Below the pieces are notes generated by a model. It had not been told where the DNA came from. It ran no database searches and saw nothing but the letters and a program-made list of their open reading frames with translations. Of a stretch of 64,000 bases of DNA, positions 26,227 through 36,161 are shown piece after piece. How positions within the stretch are numbered: position 1 is the stretch's first letter; the number at the start of each line of letters is the position of its first letter. The position numbers were made by a program, and so were the translations under genes. Source of the stretch: Magnetospirillum sp. 15-1 (GTDB lineage: Bacteria; Pseudomonadota; Alphaproteobacteria; Rhodospirillales; Magnetospirillaceae). Location of the stretch: contig NZ_FXXN01000023.1 in assembly GCF_900184795.1 (NCBI RefSeq), forward strand, positions 143,055 through 207,054, given 5' to 3'.

Positions 26227-28023
26227 TCAGCCCTCCTTCACGTCCTTCTTCGGCTTGGGCAGGTCGACCTTGAGGTGCAACTCGCGCAGACGCTCCATGG
26301 TGACCTCGGCAGGCGCCTGCATGAGCAGGTCCTGGGCCTGCTGGTTCATGGGGAACAGGATGATCTCGCGGATGTTGGGCTGGTCGGCGAGCAGCATGAC
26401 GATGCGGTCGACGCCCGGCGCCGAGCCGCCGTGGGGCGGCGCGCCGAACTTGAAGGCGTTGAGCATGCCGCCGAAATGCTCTTCCACGTGGGCGGCGGAA
26501 TAGCCGGCGATCTCGAAGGCCTTGTACATGATGTCGGGGCGATGGTTACGGATGGCGCCCGACGACAGTTCGACGCCGTTGCAGATGATGTCGTACTGGA
26601 AGGCCTTGATGGTCAGCGGGTCCTGATTCAGCAGCGCGTCCATCTCGCCCTGGGGCATGGAGAACGGATTGTGCGAGAACTCGACCAGACCGGTCTCCTC
26701 GTTCAGCTCGTACATGGGGAAGTCCACGGTCCAGCAGAACTTGAAGACGTCCTTTTCCAGCAGGTCCAGCTCGTTGCCGATCTTGGTGCGGACGGCTCCG
26801 GCGAACTTGGCGGCGGGCAACTCCTTGTCGCAGGAGAAGAACACCGCGTCGCCATCCTTGAGATTGGCGGCGGCCTTGATGGCCTCGACCCGGGCGGGCT
26901 CCAGGTTCTTGGCGATGGGGCCCTTGGGACCGTCGGCGGCGAACTGGATGTAGCCCAGGCCACCGGCACCGTTCTCGCGCGCCCACTCGTTGAGCTTGTC
27001 GAACCACGAACGCGGCTGGCCGGCGGCGCCGGGCGCCGGGATGGCGCGCACCACGTTGCCCTTGTCCACCAGCTTGGCGAACAGGCCGAAGCCGGAGCCG
27101 CGGAACGGCTCGGTGACGTCGGCGATGATGACGGGGTTGCGCAGGTCCGGCTTGTCCGAGCCGTATTTCAGCATGGCGTCGGCATAGGTGATGCGGGGAA
27201 AGGGCGCCGGGGTGACGGCGCGGCCCTTGCCGAATTCCTTGAACACGCCTTCCAGCACCGGCTCGATGGCGGCGAAGACGTCGTCCTGCGTCACGTAGCT
27301 CATCTCGAAGTCGAGCTGGTAGAACTCGCCCGGGCTGCGGTCGGCACGGCCCGCTTCGTCGCGGAAGCAGGGGGCGATCTGGAAGTACTTGTCGAAGCCG
27401 GCCACCATGAGGAGCTGCTTGAACTGCTGCGGCGCCTGGGGCAGGGCGTAGAACTTGCCGGGATGCAGGCGCGACGGCACCAGATAGTCGCGGGCGCCCT
27501 CGGGGCTGCTGGCGGTCAGGATCGGCGTCTGGAACTCGGTGAAGCCCTGGCTGATCATGGCCTGACGCAGATGGGCGATGACGCGCGAGCGCAGCATCAT
27601 ATTGGCGTGCACGTCTTCCCGGCGCAGATCGAGGAAGCGGTACTTGAGGCGCATGTCCTCGGGATATTCCTGATCGCCGGCCACCTGCAGGGGCAGAACG
27701 TCGGCGATGGACTGGATCTGCACCTCGGCGACCTGAAGCTCGATCTCGCCGGTGGGCAGGCGGGGATTGATGGTCTCGGCCGAGCGCTTGACCACCTTGC
27801 CGGTGACGGTGATGACGCTTTCGGGCCGCGCCTTTTCCAGGGTGGCGAACACCGGGCTGGACACGTCGATGACGCACTGGGTCAGACCGTAATGGTCGCG
27901 CAGGTCGACGAACAGCAGATTGCCGTGATCGCGCTTGCGATGAACCCAACCCGACAGCCGCGCCTGGATGCCGGCATCCGCCGCCTTCAACTGACCGCAG
28001 GTGTGTGACCGATAGACGTGCAT
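26227..28023 (-). CDS. aspS: Aspartyl-tRNA synthetase (probably non-discriminating)
   Basis: 598 aa bacterial-type class IIb synthetase. An N-terminal OB fold ([20 protein letters not shown]) precedes motif 1. Motif 2 shows [20 protein letters not shown], then a long GAD insertion. Motif 3 reads [14 protein letters not shown]. The His in [10 protein letters not shown] is the residue linked in Pseudomonas to relaxed tRNA specificity, so this enzyme probably also charges tRNA-Asn for amidation by GatCAB; that is inference. ATG at 28023. The frame extending to 28107 lacks support. Confidence 0.96.
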   Translation of the reverse strand: MHVYRSHTCGQLKAADAGIQARLSGWVHRKRDHGNLLFVDLRDHYGLTQCVIDVSSPVFATLEKARPESVITVTGKVVKRSAETINPRLPTGEIELQVAEVQIQSIADVLPLQVAGDQEYPEDMRLKYRFLDLRREDVHANMMLRSRVIAHLRQAMISQGFTEFQTPILTASSPEGARDYLVPSRLHPGKFYALPQAPQQFKQLLMVAGFDKYFQIAPCFRDEAGRADRSPGEFYQLDFEMSYVTQDDVFAAIEPVLEGVFKEFGKGRAVTPAPFPRITYADAMLKYGSDKPDLRNPVIIADVTEPFRGSGFGLFAKLVDKGNVVRAIPAPGAAGQPRSWFDKLNEWARENGAGGLGYIQFAADGPKGPIAKNLEPARVEAIKAAANLKDGDAVFFSCDKELPAAKFAGAVRTKIGNELDLLEKDVFKFCWTVDFPMYELNEETGLVEFSHNPFSMPQGEMDALLNQDPLTIKAFQYDIICNGVELSSGAIRNHRPDIMYKAFEIAGYSAAHVEEHFGGMLNAFKFGAPPHGGSAPGVDRIVMLLADQPNIREIILFPMNQQAQDLLMQAPAEVTMERLRELHLKVDLPKPKKDVKEG

Positions 28024-28209
28024 GAAACCCTCGTAACGCGGCTCTTGCCAATTCGAAGCGGGAAGAAGGCATCCCGGGCCATATTTTGTCAAGGCGGGAT
28101 AACCCAATATTTACGAGTCCGGAGCAAACTCGTTCCTGGCAGCCCGATCGGAGCGTGATCGGATGCCGGCGGCCAGAAGGTCCGTCCGATCTTGCCAGGA
28201 TGGTGAGCC

Positions 28210-28821
28210 ATGACGCACGACGCCCCCCATAGCGCCCAAGGTATGCGCGCTCTCTTGCGCAATCTCGATTCCAGAAGCCGCGACGTGGTCGCCCGCACCC
28301 TTGGGGTGCTGGGGTGCCGCGACCTGTTGTGCCTCGACGAAGGGGACGGCGCGGAAGACCACCTGCGTTCCGGCACGGTCGACCTGCTGGTGGTCGACAC
28401 CGACGGCGACGTGGAGGCGGCCTGCGCCCTGGTGCGCGACATGCGCCGGGGCATCCGGGCCGAGAACGCCTTCGCCATCACGGTCCTGATGACCTCGCTG
28501 GCCCAGACCGAGCACCTTTCCCACCTGCTGGATTGCGGCGCCGACGCCATCTTGGAGAAACCCGTCGATCCGGTGAAGGTGGCCGAGCGGATAACCGCCC
28601 TCACCCGCAAGCGCCGCTGCTTCGTGGTGAGCGAGTCCTATGTCGGCCCCGACCGCCGCATCCGTGGACGGCCGGATTCGTCGCCGGCCGCTCGCATCGC
28701 CGTCCCCAATCCGCTGCGCGAGACCACGCTTTCCGGCATGAGCCGAGACCAGTTGCGCGACCTGATCCAGATGACCTGGGAAGCGCTCGACCGGAAGCGG
28801 ACGGCGTCGCGGGCGGTTTGA
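28210..28821 (+). CDS. Receiver-domain protein (YVGPDRR type)
   Basis: 203 aa. A response-regulator receiver spans residues ~10-135 with an intact acceptor region (LLVVDTDGD, Asp63) and the conserved Lys (ILEKPVDP, Lys117). The acidic pair near the N-terminus is weak. Then comes CFVVSESYVGPDRRIRG and VPNPLRETT, the same linker seen in the protein at 22234-23145. The C-terminus is a short helix with no DNA-binding domain. It is divergent from aspS and probably works as a stand-alone receiver. The paralogue lacks the phosphorylation site, so the two may be an active/inactive pair. Confidence 0.78.
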   Translation: MTHDAPHSAQGMRALLRNLDSRSRDVVARTLGVLGCRDLLCLDEGDGAEDHLRSGTVDLLVVDTDGDVEAACALVRDMRRGIRAENAFAITVLMTSLAQTEHLSHLLDCGADAILEKPVDPVKVAERITALTRKRRCFVVSESYVGPDRRIRGRPDSSPAARIAVPNPLRETTLSGMSRDQLRDLIQMTWEALDRKRTASRAV

Positions 28822-28871
28822 GGCAGCCCCGCGCTTGCCGGAACCGCCGCCAGGGTGTATCTGTGGCAGCC

Positions 28872-30068
28872 ATGCCGATGATCTCTGATACCGAGTCGCT
28901 TGCGGCTTTCTGCCGCCGACTGAAATCCGCCCCGTTCGTCACCGTCGACACCGAATTCATGCGGGAGAAGACGTACTGGCCCCAGCTCTGTCTGGTCCAG
29001 GTGGCCGGACCCGACGAAGCGCGCGCCATCGATCCGCTGGCGCCGGGCATGGACTTGGCCCCGCTGTTCGAGCTGATGGCCGATACCAGCGTGCTGAAGG
29101 TGTTCCACGCCGCCCGCCAGGACGTGGAAATCTTCCTGCATCTGGCCGACGCCATCCCCACCCCCATCTTCGACACCCAGATCGCCGCCATGGTCTGCGG
29201 CTTCGGCGACGCGGTGGGTTACGAGACCCTGGCCTCGCAACTGGCCAAGGCCCGCATCGACAAATCAATGCGCTTCACCGACTGGTCCATGCGGCCGCTG
29301 TCGGAAAAGCAGGTCCAGTACGCCCTGGCCGACGTCACCCATCTGCGCGTCGCCTATGAGAAGCTGGTGCGCAAGCTGGAGAAGAACGGCCGCATCGAAT
29401 GGCTGGCCGAGGAAATGGCCCTGCTGACCGAGCCCGGCACCTACCGGGTCGACCCCGAGAACGCCTGGCGCCGGTTGAAGCCCCGCTCCACCTCGCCGCG
29501 CTTCCTGGGCGTGCTCAAGGAACTGGCCGCCTGGCGCGAGCGCGAGGCCCAGGAGCGCGACCTGCCGCGCCAGCGCATCCTCAGGGACGAGACCCTGACC
29601 GAGATCGCCGCCCACCACCCCGTCGACACCCACGAGCTGGGCCGCACGCGGGGTATCGGCAAGGGCCTGGTCGAGGGCAAGATGGGTCAGGCCGTCCTGG
29701 AAGCGGTCAAGCGCGGCATGGCCCTGCCCGAAGCCGACTGCCCCAAGCCCAGCGACCGGGTCGAAGTGCCCAAGGGCCTTGGCCCCGTGGTCGAGCTGCT
29801 CAAGGTGCTGCTCAAGATGAAGTGCGACGAGCACGGCGTGGCCGGCAAGCTGATCGCCAATTCCGCCGACATCGACGCCATCGCCGCCGACGACGATGCC
29901 GACGTCCCGGCCCTGCACGGCTGGCGGCGCGAACTGTTCGGCGCCGACGCCCTGAAGCTGAAGCACGGCCATCTCGGCCTGGGCTTTTGCACCGATGGCC
30001 GCCGGTTGCGCACCGTGCCCATCGAGCCGGTCGAGGCCTGTTCCGCCGAGCCGGTGGCGGCCGACTGA
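28872..30068 (+). CDS. rnd: Ribonuclease D
   Basis: 398 aa. The DEDD exonuclease domain starts FVTVDTEFMREKTYWPQLCL (Exo I with D and E). HAARQDVEIFLHLAD (Exo II) and QYALADVTHLRVAYEKL (Exo III with Y-x3-D) follow. An HRDC domain spans ~215-300 (LKELAAWREREAQERDLPRQ, ELGRTRGIGKGLV), followed by a second HRDC-like C-terminal region. It trims 3' ends of tRNA precursors. Start ATG at 28872; a second ATG is two codons on. The next gene starts one base after its stop. Confidence 0.93.
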   Translation: MPMISDTESLAAFCRRLKSAPFVTVDTEFMREKTYWPQLCLVQVAGPDEARAIDPLAPGMDLAPLFELMADTSVLKVFHAARQDVEIFLHLADAIPTPIFDTQIAAMVCGFGDAVGYETLASQLAKARIDKSMRFTDWSMRPLSEKQVQYALADVTHLRVAYEKLVRKLEKNGRIEWLAEEMALLTEPGTYRVDPENAWRRLKPRSTSPRFLGVLKELAAWREREAQERDLPRQRILRDETLTEIAAHHPVDTHELGRTRGIGKGLVEGKMGQAVLEAVKRGMALPEADCPKPSDRVEVPKGLGPVVELLKVLLKMKCDEHGVAGKLIANSADIDAIAADDDADVPALHGWRRELFGADALKLKHGHLGLGFCTDGRRLRTVPIEPVEACSAEPVAAD

Positions 30069-30069
30069 T

Positions 30070-30693
30070 TTGGCCGGGCTCGGCTATTCCGACGCCCGGC
30101 GACAATCGGCCTCGGCAGCCGCCGAAGCCCTGTCCCGGGGACAGAGCCCGGCCGACGCCGCTCGCGCCGCCATTGCCGCCACCGATACCTTTTTCGACAA
30201 GGCCCGTCAGGCGCTGAACCTGGATGCCCAGTTGAAGCAGCAGGCCTGCGCCGCCGGCTGCTCGTGGTGCTGCCACCAGATCGTCGCCATCACCGCCGCC
30301 GAGCTTGACCTGGTGGCCGAAGCCGTCGCCGCCAAGCCGTCCGAGGCCCGCGCCGCCATCGCCACCCGCGCCCGCGAGGCGGCGGCCAAGGGTACCGGCC
30401 TGGACCAGCGGCAATGGTGGGCGGCCCGCATCCGCTGCCCGCTGCTGGAGGATGACGGCCTGTGCGGCATCCACGCCGCCCGCCCCCTGCCCTGCCGCGC
30501 CCACAATTCCGCCGATGCCGGCACCTGCCGCCGCTCCTTCGAGGGCGAGGCGGTGCGCACCCCCGTTCTGGCCGCCCAGCAGGGAATCTGGGCCCACGCC
30601 CAGACCGGACTGGCCGAGGCATTGCTGAAGGACAATCGCTCTACAGAGGCGATGAATCTGGCCCTGGCGGTAAACGAACTGCTTAGGGGATAA
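30070..30693 (+). CDS. YkgJ family cysteine-cluster protein
   Basis: 207 aa with the Cys cluster of this family: CAAGCSWCC near residue 60, CPLLEDDGLCGIHAARPLPC near 122-141, and CRRSF at ~152. The clustered cysteines probably bind Zn or an Fe-S centre; the family's biochemical role is unclear. The start is a TTG at 30070, one base past the rnd stop, giving coupling to rnd. The 3' end overlaps the convergent DUF188 gene by 11 bases. Confidence 0.75.
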   Translation: MAGLGYSDARRQSASAAAEALSRGQSPADAARAAIAATDTFFDKARQALNLDAQLKQQACAAGCSWCCHQIVAITAAELDLVAEAVAAKPSEARAAIATRAREAAAKGTGLDQRQWWAARIRCPLLEDDGLCGIHAARPLPCRAHNSADAGTCRRSFEGEAVRTPVLAAQQGIWAHAQTGLAEALLKDNRSTEAMNLALAVNELLRG

Positions 30694-31138
30694 CCCGTTT
30701 CGCCTGATGCACCATGGTGTCCAGCGCCGACAGGAAGCGGGAGCGATCCTGCTTGGCGAAAGGCGCCGGGCCGCCGGTCATGGTGCCGATCTCGCGCAGC
30801 GTGTTCATCAGTTCCCGCGTCGCCAGGGCGTCGCCGATGGAATTCTCGGTAAAGGGCTTGCCGTTGGGACGCAGCGCCAGCGCCCGCTTGGCGAGACAGC
30901 GGGAGCCCAAGGGAATGTCGTTGGTGACGCAGATGTCTCCCGCCTCGATCAGTTCGGCGATACGGTCGTCGGCGGCGTCGGGCCCCTCGGGCACCACGAT
31001 CATGGTGATCAGCGGGTCCTGGGGCAGCCGGAGCCAGGCATTGCCCACCACGGTGACGGCCAGGCCATAGCGCCCCGCCACCTTGAACACCTCGTCCTTG
31101 ACCGGACAGGCGTCGCCATCGATGTAAATTTTGGTCAC
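30683..31138 (-). CDS. YaiI/YqxD family protein (DUF188)
   Basis: 151 aa PIN-like fold protein. TKIYIDGDACPVKDEVFKVA at the N-terminus, VVPEGPDAADDRIAELI in the middle and DICVTNDIPLGSRCLAKRAL are family signatures. A GTG start at 31138 overlaps the ppx stop (GTGA), which gives the usual family N-terminus and couples it to ppx. Family members carry acidic residues suited to a metal site and are suspected nucleases; function unproven. Confidence 0.85.
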   Translation of the reverse strand: MTKIYIDGDACPVKDEVFKVAGRYGLAVTVVGNAWLRLPQDPLITMIVVPEGPDAADDRIAELIEAGDICVTNDIPLGSRCLAKRALALRPNGKPFTENSIGDALATRELMNTLREIGTMTGGPAPFAKQDRSRFLSALDTMVHQAKRVIP

Positions 31139-32619
31139 TTCACCCGCCGGAAAATCAGGGCTTCGCACTCAAGGATCTTGGCGAGGCGGTCGAAGGAGCG
31201 GTCACCATCGAGGGTGAAGGCCGGATTGTCGGCCGGCACCTCGAGGATCAGATACCTGTCCTCGACGAACAGCCGGGTCTGGCGCAGCAGATTGGGGGCG
31301 CCCCCCGACAGGGTATGGGCGAGACGCAGGGCGAGGCCCACCACCCGGGCGCGGCGGAATGCGCCTTCGTCCAGCAGTTGGATGAAGCGGGCCACCTCGG
31401 GCGAGTCCTCGTTGCCCTGATAGCGGCAGAACACCGCGAAGGCGATGGCGGCGCGGTGGCGGTGGCCGACGCCCATGAACGGCAGGCGCAGGATGCGCAG
31501 GAAGGCCTGTTCGGCGCGGTAATCGGGGTGCTCGTTCCAGAAGATATCGGACACCAGACAGGCGGCGTGGCGCAACTGGCTTTCCCGCGTGCTCTCCGAC
31601 GGAAACAGCGGCGCCATCCAGGCCAGCAGTTCGTCGCCGTGTTCGGGAAAGCGGGAGTTCAGCAACGCCATGTGGCGGCACACCGACAGCAGCGGGTCTT
31701 CCTGCTTCAGCCTGTCGGGCAGGCGCTTGAGGAATTGCCCCTCGCGCATGCCGTAGATGGAGAATACCAATCGCGACGGGCCGATGGCGCGGATCACCCG
31801 GGATAGGATCAGCGCCGCCATGGGCAGGCCGCCGGTGCGCTTCTTGGAGATGCCGGGAACCTTCTCCAGCGACTTGCGGCTTTGGGTCGACACCAGTTCC
31901 AGGATGGACAATGCCTCGCGGGCATCCAGCGAGAAATTGTCCAGCACGGTCAGCGGATGCTGGGTCTGGGCGATGCAGATGCGGGCGATGGACCGCCACG
32001 CCCCGCCGACCGCGTAGAGATTGCGCCCCTTCCCCTCGCCCAGCCAGGCAATGCCCCTCAGGTGGCCGTCGACGATGTCGGCCGCCTTGGCCCGGTCGTC
32101 GGCCGAGGCCTCGGACAGGCGCAGCAGGCCCAGCGGCATGGTGACGTGCAAGCCGAAATTCTGGTCCTGCACGGTGACTAGTTCCAGCGAGCCGCCGCCC
32201 AGATCGGCGACGATGCCGTTGGCGTCGGGAGTGCCGCACAGCACGCCCATGGCGGCCATCTTGGCCTCCTGCCCGCCGGTCAGCACCTTGACCTGCACGT
32301 CGAAGCGCCGCTCGATCTCATGCACGAAATCGGGGCCGTCGACAGCATCGCGCACCGCCGCCGTGGCCAGCACGTCCAGGCGTTCCACCTCCATGGCCCG
32401 GCACAGGGTCACGAAGCGCCCCACCGCCACCAGCGCGGCCTCCACCCCTTCCGGGCTGAGCCGTCCGGTACCGCCCACTCCTTGGCCCAGGCCGCACACC
32501 GCCTTTTCATTGAACAGCGGCACGGGAACACGCTGAGCCATATCGTAGACGCACAGGCGAATGGAATTGGACCCGATATCGACGATGCCGATGGGGTCCT
32601 GGCGCAGCTTGATCTTCAT
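31135..32619 (-). CDS. ppx: Exopolyphosphatase / pppGpp phosphohydrolase family
   Basis: 494 aa ASKHA-fold phosphatase: GIVDIGSNSIRLCVYDM (phosphate 1), GIVADLGGGSLELVTV (phosphate 2), then an HD-like C-terminal region of helices (HRHRAAIAFAVFCRYQGN, ALRLAHTLSGG). It hydrolyses long-chain polyphosphate, or pppGpp. It follows ppk by 6 bp and overlaps the DUF188 gene by 4 bp, so the polyP-making and polyP-degrading enzymes are co-transcribed. Confidence 0.93.
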   Translation of the reverse strand: MKIKLRQDPIGIVDIGSNSIRLCVYDMAQRVPVPLFNEKAVCGLGQGVGGTGRLSPEGVEAALVAVGRFVTLCRAMEVERLDVLATAAVRDAVDGPDFVHEIERRFDVQVKVLTGGQEAKMAAMGVLCGTPDANGIVADLGGGSLELVTVQDQNFGLHVTMPLGLLRLSEASADDRAKAADIVDGHLRGIAWLGEGKGRNLYAVGGAWRSIARICIAQTQHPLTVLDNFSLDAREALSILELVSTQSRKSLEKVPGISKKRTGGLPMAALILSRVIRAIGPSRLVFSIYGMREGQFLKRLPDRLKQEDPLLSVCRHMALLNSRFPEHGDELLAWMAPLFPSESTRESQLRHAACLVSDIFWNEHPDYRAEQAFLRILRLPFMGVGHRHRAAIAFAVFCRYQGNEDSPEVARFIQLLDEGAFRRARVVGLALRLAHTLSGGAPNLLRQTRLFVEDRYLILEVPADNPAFTLDGDRSFDRLAKILECEALIFRRVK

Positions 32620-32625
32620 GGCCGG

Positions 32626-34764
32626 CTAAGCAAGTTGCAGGTGCTTCGACTTGCGCCCGCGTTCGCCCGCGCTGCCCCGACCCGACAGGGACGGATTGGT
32701 CATAAAGTAGGTGTGCGCGTTGAACGCCCCCTCCTCGGCCTGGAAGCGCTCATAGACGCCGTCGGGGCGCAAAATCCAGGTCTGGGCCTGATCCTTGAGG
32801 TTGGCCACCATGATCTGATCGAGAATCTGGCGGTGCACAGTGGGATTTTCGATGGGTACGAAGGATTCCACCCGCCAGTCCATGTTGCGCGGCATCCAGT
32901 CGGCCGAGGAGATGAACAGCTTGGCATGACGGGACGGCAGGCGGTGACCATTGCCGAAGCAGATCACGCGGGAATGCTCGAGGAAGCGCCCGACGATGCT
33001 TTTCACCCGGATGTTGTCGGACAGGCCGGGCACGCCGGGCCGCAGGCAGCAGATGCCGCGGATCACCAGATCGATCTTCACCCCGGCCTGCGAGGCGCGG
33101 TACAGCGCGTCGATCAACTGCGGGCAGACCAGCGAGTTCATCTTGGCCCAGATGGCGCCCGGCTTGCCGTCCTTCACATTGGCGATCTCGTCGTCGATGA
33201 GGGAGAGCACCTTCTTGCGCAGGTAGATGGGGGCGATGGCCAGGCTCTCCATGCCGTCGGGCTTGGCGTAGCCGGTCATGAAGTTAAAGGTCTTGGCCGC
33301 GTCGCGGCAAAGCGCCGGATCACAGGTGAAGAACGACAGGTCGGTATAGATCTTGGCGGTGATGGGGTGGTAGTTGCCGGTGCCGAAATGGACATAGGAC
33401 ACCAGGGTGCCGCCCTCGCGGCGCACCACCAGGGAAATCTTGGCGTGGGTCTTCAGCTCCAGGAAGCCGAACACCACCTGAGCCCCGGCCCGTTCCAGAT
33501 CGCGGGCCCAGCGAATGTTGGCCTCCTCGTCGAAGCGGGCCTTCAGTTCCACCATGGCGGTGACCGACTTGCCGGCCTCGGCCGCCTCGACCAGCGCCTT
33601 GACGATGGGGGAATCGGCGCTGGTGCGGTACAGCGTCTGCTTGATGGCCACCACCGCCGGATCGGCCGCCGCCTGACGGATGAACTGCACCACCACGTCG
33701 AAGCTTTCGAACGGGTGGTGGACGACGATGTCCTTCTTGCGGATGGCGGCGAAACAATCGCCGCCGAAATCGCGGATACGCTCGGGGAAGCGGGCGTGGT
33801 AGGGCGGGAACAGCAGGTCGGGGCGCTCGTCGACGATCAGGCGCTTGGTGTCCACCAGACCCAGCAGGCCGTCGATCTCGAACACGTCCTCCTGGTCGGC
33901 GTGCATCTCGGCGATGGCCAGAGTCTTGAGGTCCTCGGGGATGCCCATGTTGAAGGTCAGCCGGATGACATGGCCGCGACGGCGGCGCTTCAACGCCGAT
34001 TCGAACACGCGGACCAGATCCTCGGCCTCTTCGTCGATATCCATCTCGGTGTCGCGGATCACCCGGAAATGGCCGAAGGATTCCATGCGGAAGCCGGGGA
34101 AAAGCTGGTCGAGGAACAGCAGCACGAATTCTTCCAGCGGCAGGAAGCGGATGCCGTCGCCGGGCAGGCGGGTGAAGCGCTCGATCTGGCTGGGCAGCGG
34201 CAGCAGGGCGCGCAGCACCTCGCCGTCATCCAGCTTGTTGAGGTGCAGCACCAGGGCCGAACTGCCGTTGGGCAGGAAGGGGAACGGATGGGCCGGGTCG
34301 ATGGCCAGCGGCGTCAGCACCGGGAAGACATGCTCCATGAACCGGCCTTCCAGCCACTTCATGTCGGCCTTGGACAGCTCGGAGCGGTCGATGACCGCGA
34401 TGCCCGCCTGACGCAGATCGACCTTCAGCTCGCGCCAGCACTTCTTCTGGGCCTCCAGCAGCCGGGCCGCCTCGGAGTTGATGGCGGCCAATTGCTGGGC
34501 GGGGGTCAGCCCGTCCTGGCTGGTGGTCATGACGCCCGCATCCACCTGCCCCTTCAGGCCGGCGACGCGCACCATGTAGAACTCGTCCAGGTTGGCCGCC
34601 GAAATGGACAGGAAGCGCAGCCGCTCCAAAAGCGGGTGGTGCGGATTGAACGCCTCCTCGATCACCCGGCCATTGAAGGCCAGCCACGACAATTCCCGAT
34701 TGATGAAGCGATCCTTGGATTCGATATCGATAACGGGAAGGTCGGCGGCCTGCGCATGGGTCAC
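32626..34764 (-). CDS. ppk: Polyphosphate kinase 1
   Basis: 712 aa. N-domain [19 protein letters not shown], then head and two catalytic PLD-like domains with the active-site histidines in [17 protein letters not shown] and [19 protein letters not shown]. It polymerises the ATP gamma-phosphate reversibly into polyP. The start is GTG at 34764, seven bases after GGAG, giving the normal family N-terminus; upstream codons to 34806 lack a ribosome site. First gene of ppk-ppx-yaiI, divergent from the SixA-like gene. Confidence 0.95.
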   Translation of the reverse strand: MTHAQAADLPVIDIESKDRFINRELSWLAFNGRVIEEAFNPHHPLLERLRFLSISAANLDEFYMVRVAGLKGQVDAGVMTTSQDGLTPAQQLAAINSEAARLLEAQKKCWRELKVDLRQAGIAVIDRSELSKADMKWLEGRFMEHVFPVLTPLAIDPAHPFPFLPNGSSALVLHLNKLDDGEVLRALLPLPSQIERFTRLPGDGIRFLPLEEFVLLFLDQLFPGFRMESFGHFRVIRDTEMDIDEEAEDLVRVFESALKRRRRGHVIRLTFNMGIPEDLKTLAIAEMHADQEDVFEIDGLLGLVDTKRLIVDERPDLLFPPYHARFPERIRDFGGDCFAAIRKKDIVVHHPFESFDVVVQFIRQAAADPAVVAIKQTLYRTSADSPIVKALVEAAEAGKSVTAMVELKARFDEEANIRWARDLERAGAQVVFGFLELKTHAKISLVVRREGGTLVSYVHFGTGNYHPITAKIYTDLSFFTCDPALCRDAAKTFNFMTGYAKPDGMESLAIAPIYLRKKVLSLIDDEIANVKDGKPGAIWAKMNSLVCPQLIDALYRASQAGVKIDLVIRGICCLRPGVPGLSDNIRVKSIVGRFLEHSRVICFGNGHRLPSRHAKLFISSADWMPRNMDWRVESFVPIENPTVHRQILDQIMVANLKDQAQTWILRPDGVYERFQAEEGAFNAHTYFMTNPSLSGRGSAGERGRKSKHLQLA

Positions 34765-34832
34765 TGTGTTTCTCCACTGGACGAGGCGTGGTGCGCCCCC
34801 TCTCATTTATATATCCTGAGCGAAGCCCTGTC

Positions 34833-35381
34833 ATGGCCGAGGCGATTACCGAAATGAGAAAACTGTTCCTGCTCCGTCACGCCAAATCCAGCTGGGATAG
34901 CCCGGCGACCGAGGATTTCGACCGTCCCCTGAACGGACGCGGCCGCAAGGACGCCAAGCATATGGGGCGATACATGGAGGAACAGGGCATCCGGCCGGGC
35001 ATCGCCCTGGTGTCGGCGGCGGCGCGCACCCTGGCCACCTGGGAATTGCTCGAACCCCATCTCGAGGGCGTGCCGGTGACCATCGAGGCCGAATTGTACG
35101 AAGCAAGCAAGGCGCGGCTGCTGACCCGGCTGCGTGGATTGGACGATCACATCGAGTCGGTGCTGATGATCGGCCACAATCCCGGTATCGGCCGCCTGGC
35201 CGAAGTGCTGGTCGACCATCACGGCGACCCGGCCCAACTGGCCGCCCTGGCGGACAAGTTCCCCACCGGCGCCCTGGCGGCCATCGATCTGGACATCGGC
35301 CATTGGGGCGAGGTGGAGGCGGGGCGCGGCCGGCTGGCGGCCTTTGTCCGCCCGAAAGATCTTGGCTCAGAGGAAGACTGA
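34833..35381 (+). CDS. SixA-type phosphohistidine phosphatase
   Basis: 182 aa histidine-phosphatase-superfamily protein with the RHG-type motif LFLLRHAKSSWD, the NGRGRKDAKHMGRYM block, VSAAARTLATWELL, and the second catalytic His in VLMIGHNPGIGRLAE. SixA removes phosphate from phosphohistidine on HPt or PTS proteins. The ATG at 34833 lies eight codons before an alternative at 34854. Its stop directly abuts the convergent SDR stop. Confidence 0.88.
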   Translation: MAEAITEMRKLFLLRHAKSSWDSPATEDFDRPLNGRGRKDAKHMGRYMEEQGIRPGIALVSAAARTLATWELLEPHLEGVPVTIEAELYEASKARLLTRLRGLDDHIESVLMIGHNPGIGRLAEVLVDHHGDPAQLAALADKFPTGALAAIDLDIGHWGEVEAGRGRLAAFVRPKDLGSEED

Positions 35382-36161
35382 CTACAGCGTTCCCGGAAAC
35401 GCGCCGCCGTCGATCAACAGGTTCTGGCCGGTGATGAAGCCGGCCTGGGCCGAGCACAGATAGGCGCAGGCGTCGCCGAACTCGGCCGGATCGCCGAAGC
35501 GGCCGGCGGGATTGGCTTGGCGCCGCCTGTCCAGCACCTCGTCCACCCCAATGCCTTGAGCCTTGGCCTGTCCCTCCATGGTGACACGCAGGCGGTCGGT
35601 ATCGAACGGACCGGGCAGCAGGTTGTTGATGGTGACGTTGTGGCGCACCGTCTGGCGCGCCAGCCCGGCGACAAAGCCGGTAAGTCCCGCCCGCGCCCCG
35701 TTGGACAGGCCCAGGGTGTCGATGGGGGCCTTCACCGCCGCCGAGGTGATGTTGACGATGCGCCCGAATTTCCGCGCGATCATCTGATCCACCGTGGCCT
35801 TGATCAGCTCGATGGGGGTCAGCATGTTGGCGTCCAGCGCCTTGATCCATTGGGCGCGGTCCCAGTCGCGGAAATCGCCGGGCGGCGGGCCGCCGGCATT
35901 GGTCACCAGGATGTCGGGATCGGAAAGGATGGACAGCAGCACGCCCCGCCCCGCCGGGGTGGTGACGTCCACCGGAACCGTCTTGATGGCGGCGCCGGTC
36001 CTGGCGCGGATTTCCTTGGCGGCCTGCTCCAGCACCTCGGGGCGGCGCGCCGCCATCACCACGTTGACGCCCTCGCGGGCCAGGGATTCGGCACAGGCGC
36101 GGCCCAAGCCCCGGGAGGCGCCGCAGACGATGGCGCTACGGCCCTTCAGTCCCAGATCCAT
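35382..36161 (-). CDS. Short-chain dehydrogenase-like protein lacking YxxxK
   Basis: 259 aa Rossmann SDR: cofactor motif VCGASRGLGRACAESLA at ~12-28, LVTNAGGPPPGDF (NAG) and RIVNITSAAVKAP with the catalytic Ser. Where SDRs have Y-x3-K the sequence reads LGLSNGARAGLTGFV; aligned on AGL, Tyr becomes Ser and Lys becomes Arg. Oxidoreductase activity is therefore doubtful. GGAGG sits nine bases before the ATG at 36161. The 5' end overlaps hdaA by 26 bases; last gene of the DUF2066-AI2E-hdaA-SDR operon. Confidence 0.82.
   Translation of the reverse strand: MDLGLKGRSAIVCGASRGLGRACAESLAREGVNVVMAARRPEVLEQAAKEIRARTGAAIKTVPVDVTTPAGRGVLLSILSDPDILVTNAGGPPPGDFRDWDRAQWIKALDANMLTPIELIKATVDQMIARKFGRIVNITSAAVKAPIDTLGLSNGARAGLTGFVAGLARQTVRHNVTINNLLPGPFDTDRLRVTMEGQAKAQGIGVDEVLDRRRQANPAGRFGDPAEFGDACAYLCSAQAGFITGQNLLIDGGAFPGTL

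Noticed and set aside
32320-34857. 845-codon plus-strand open frame opposite ppk and ppx
   Set aside because: Antisense to two well-recognised enzymes, no domain signature of its own.
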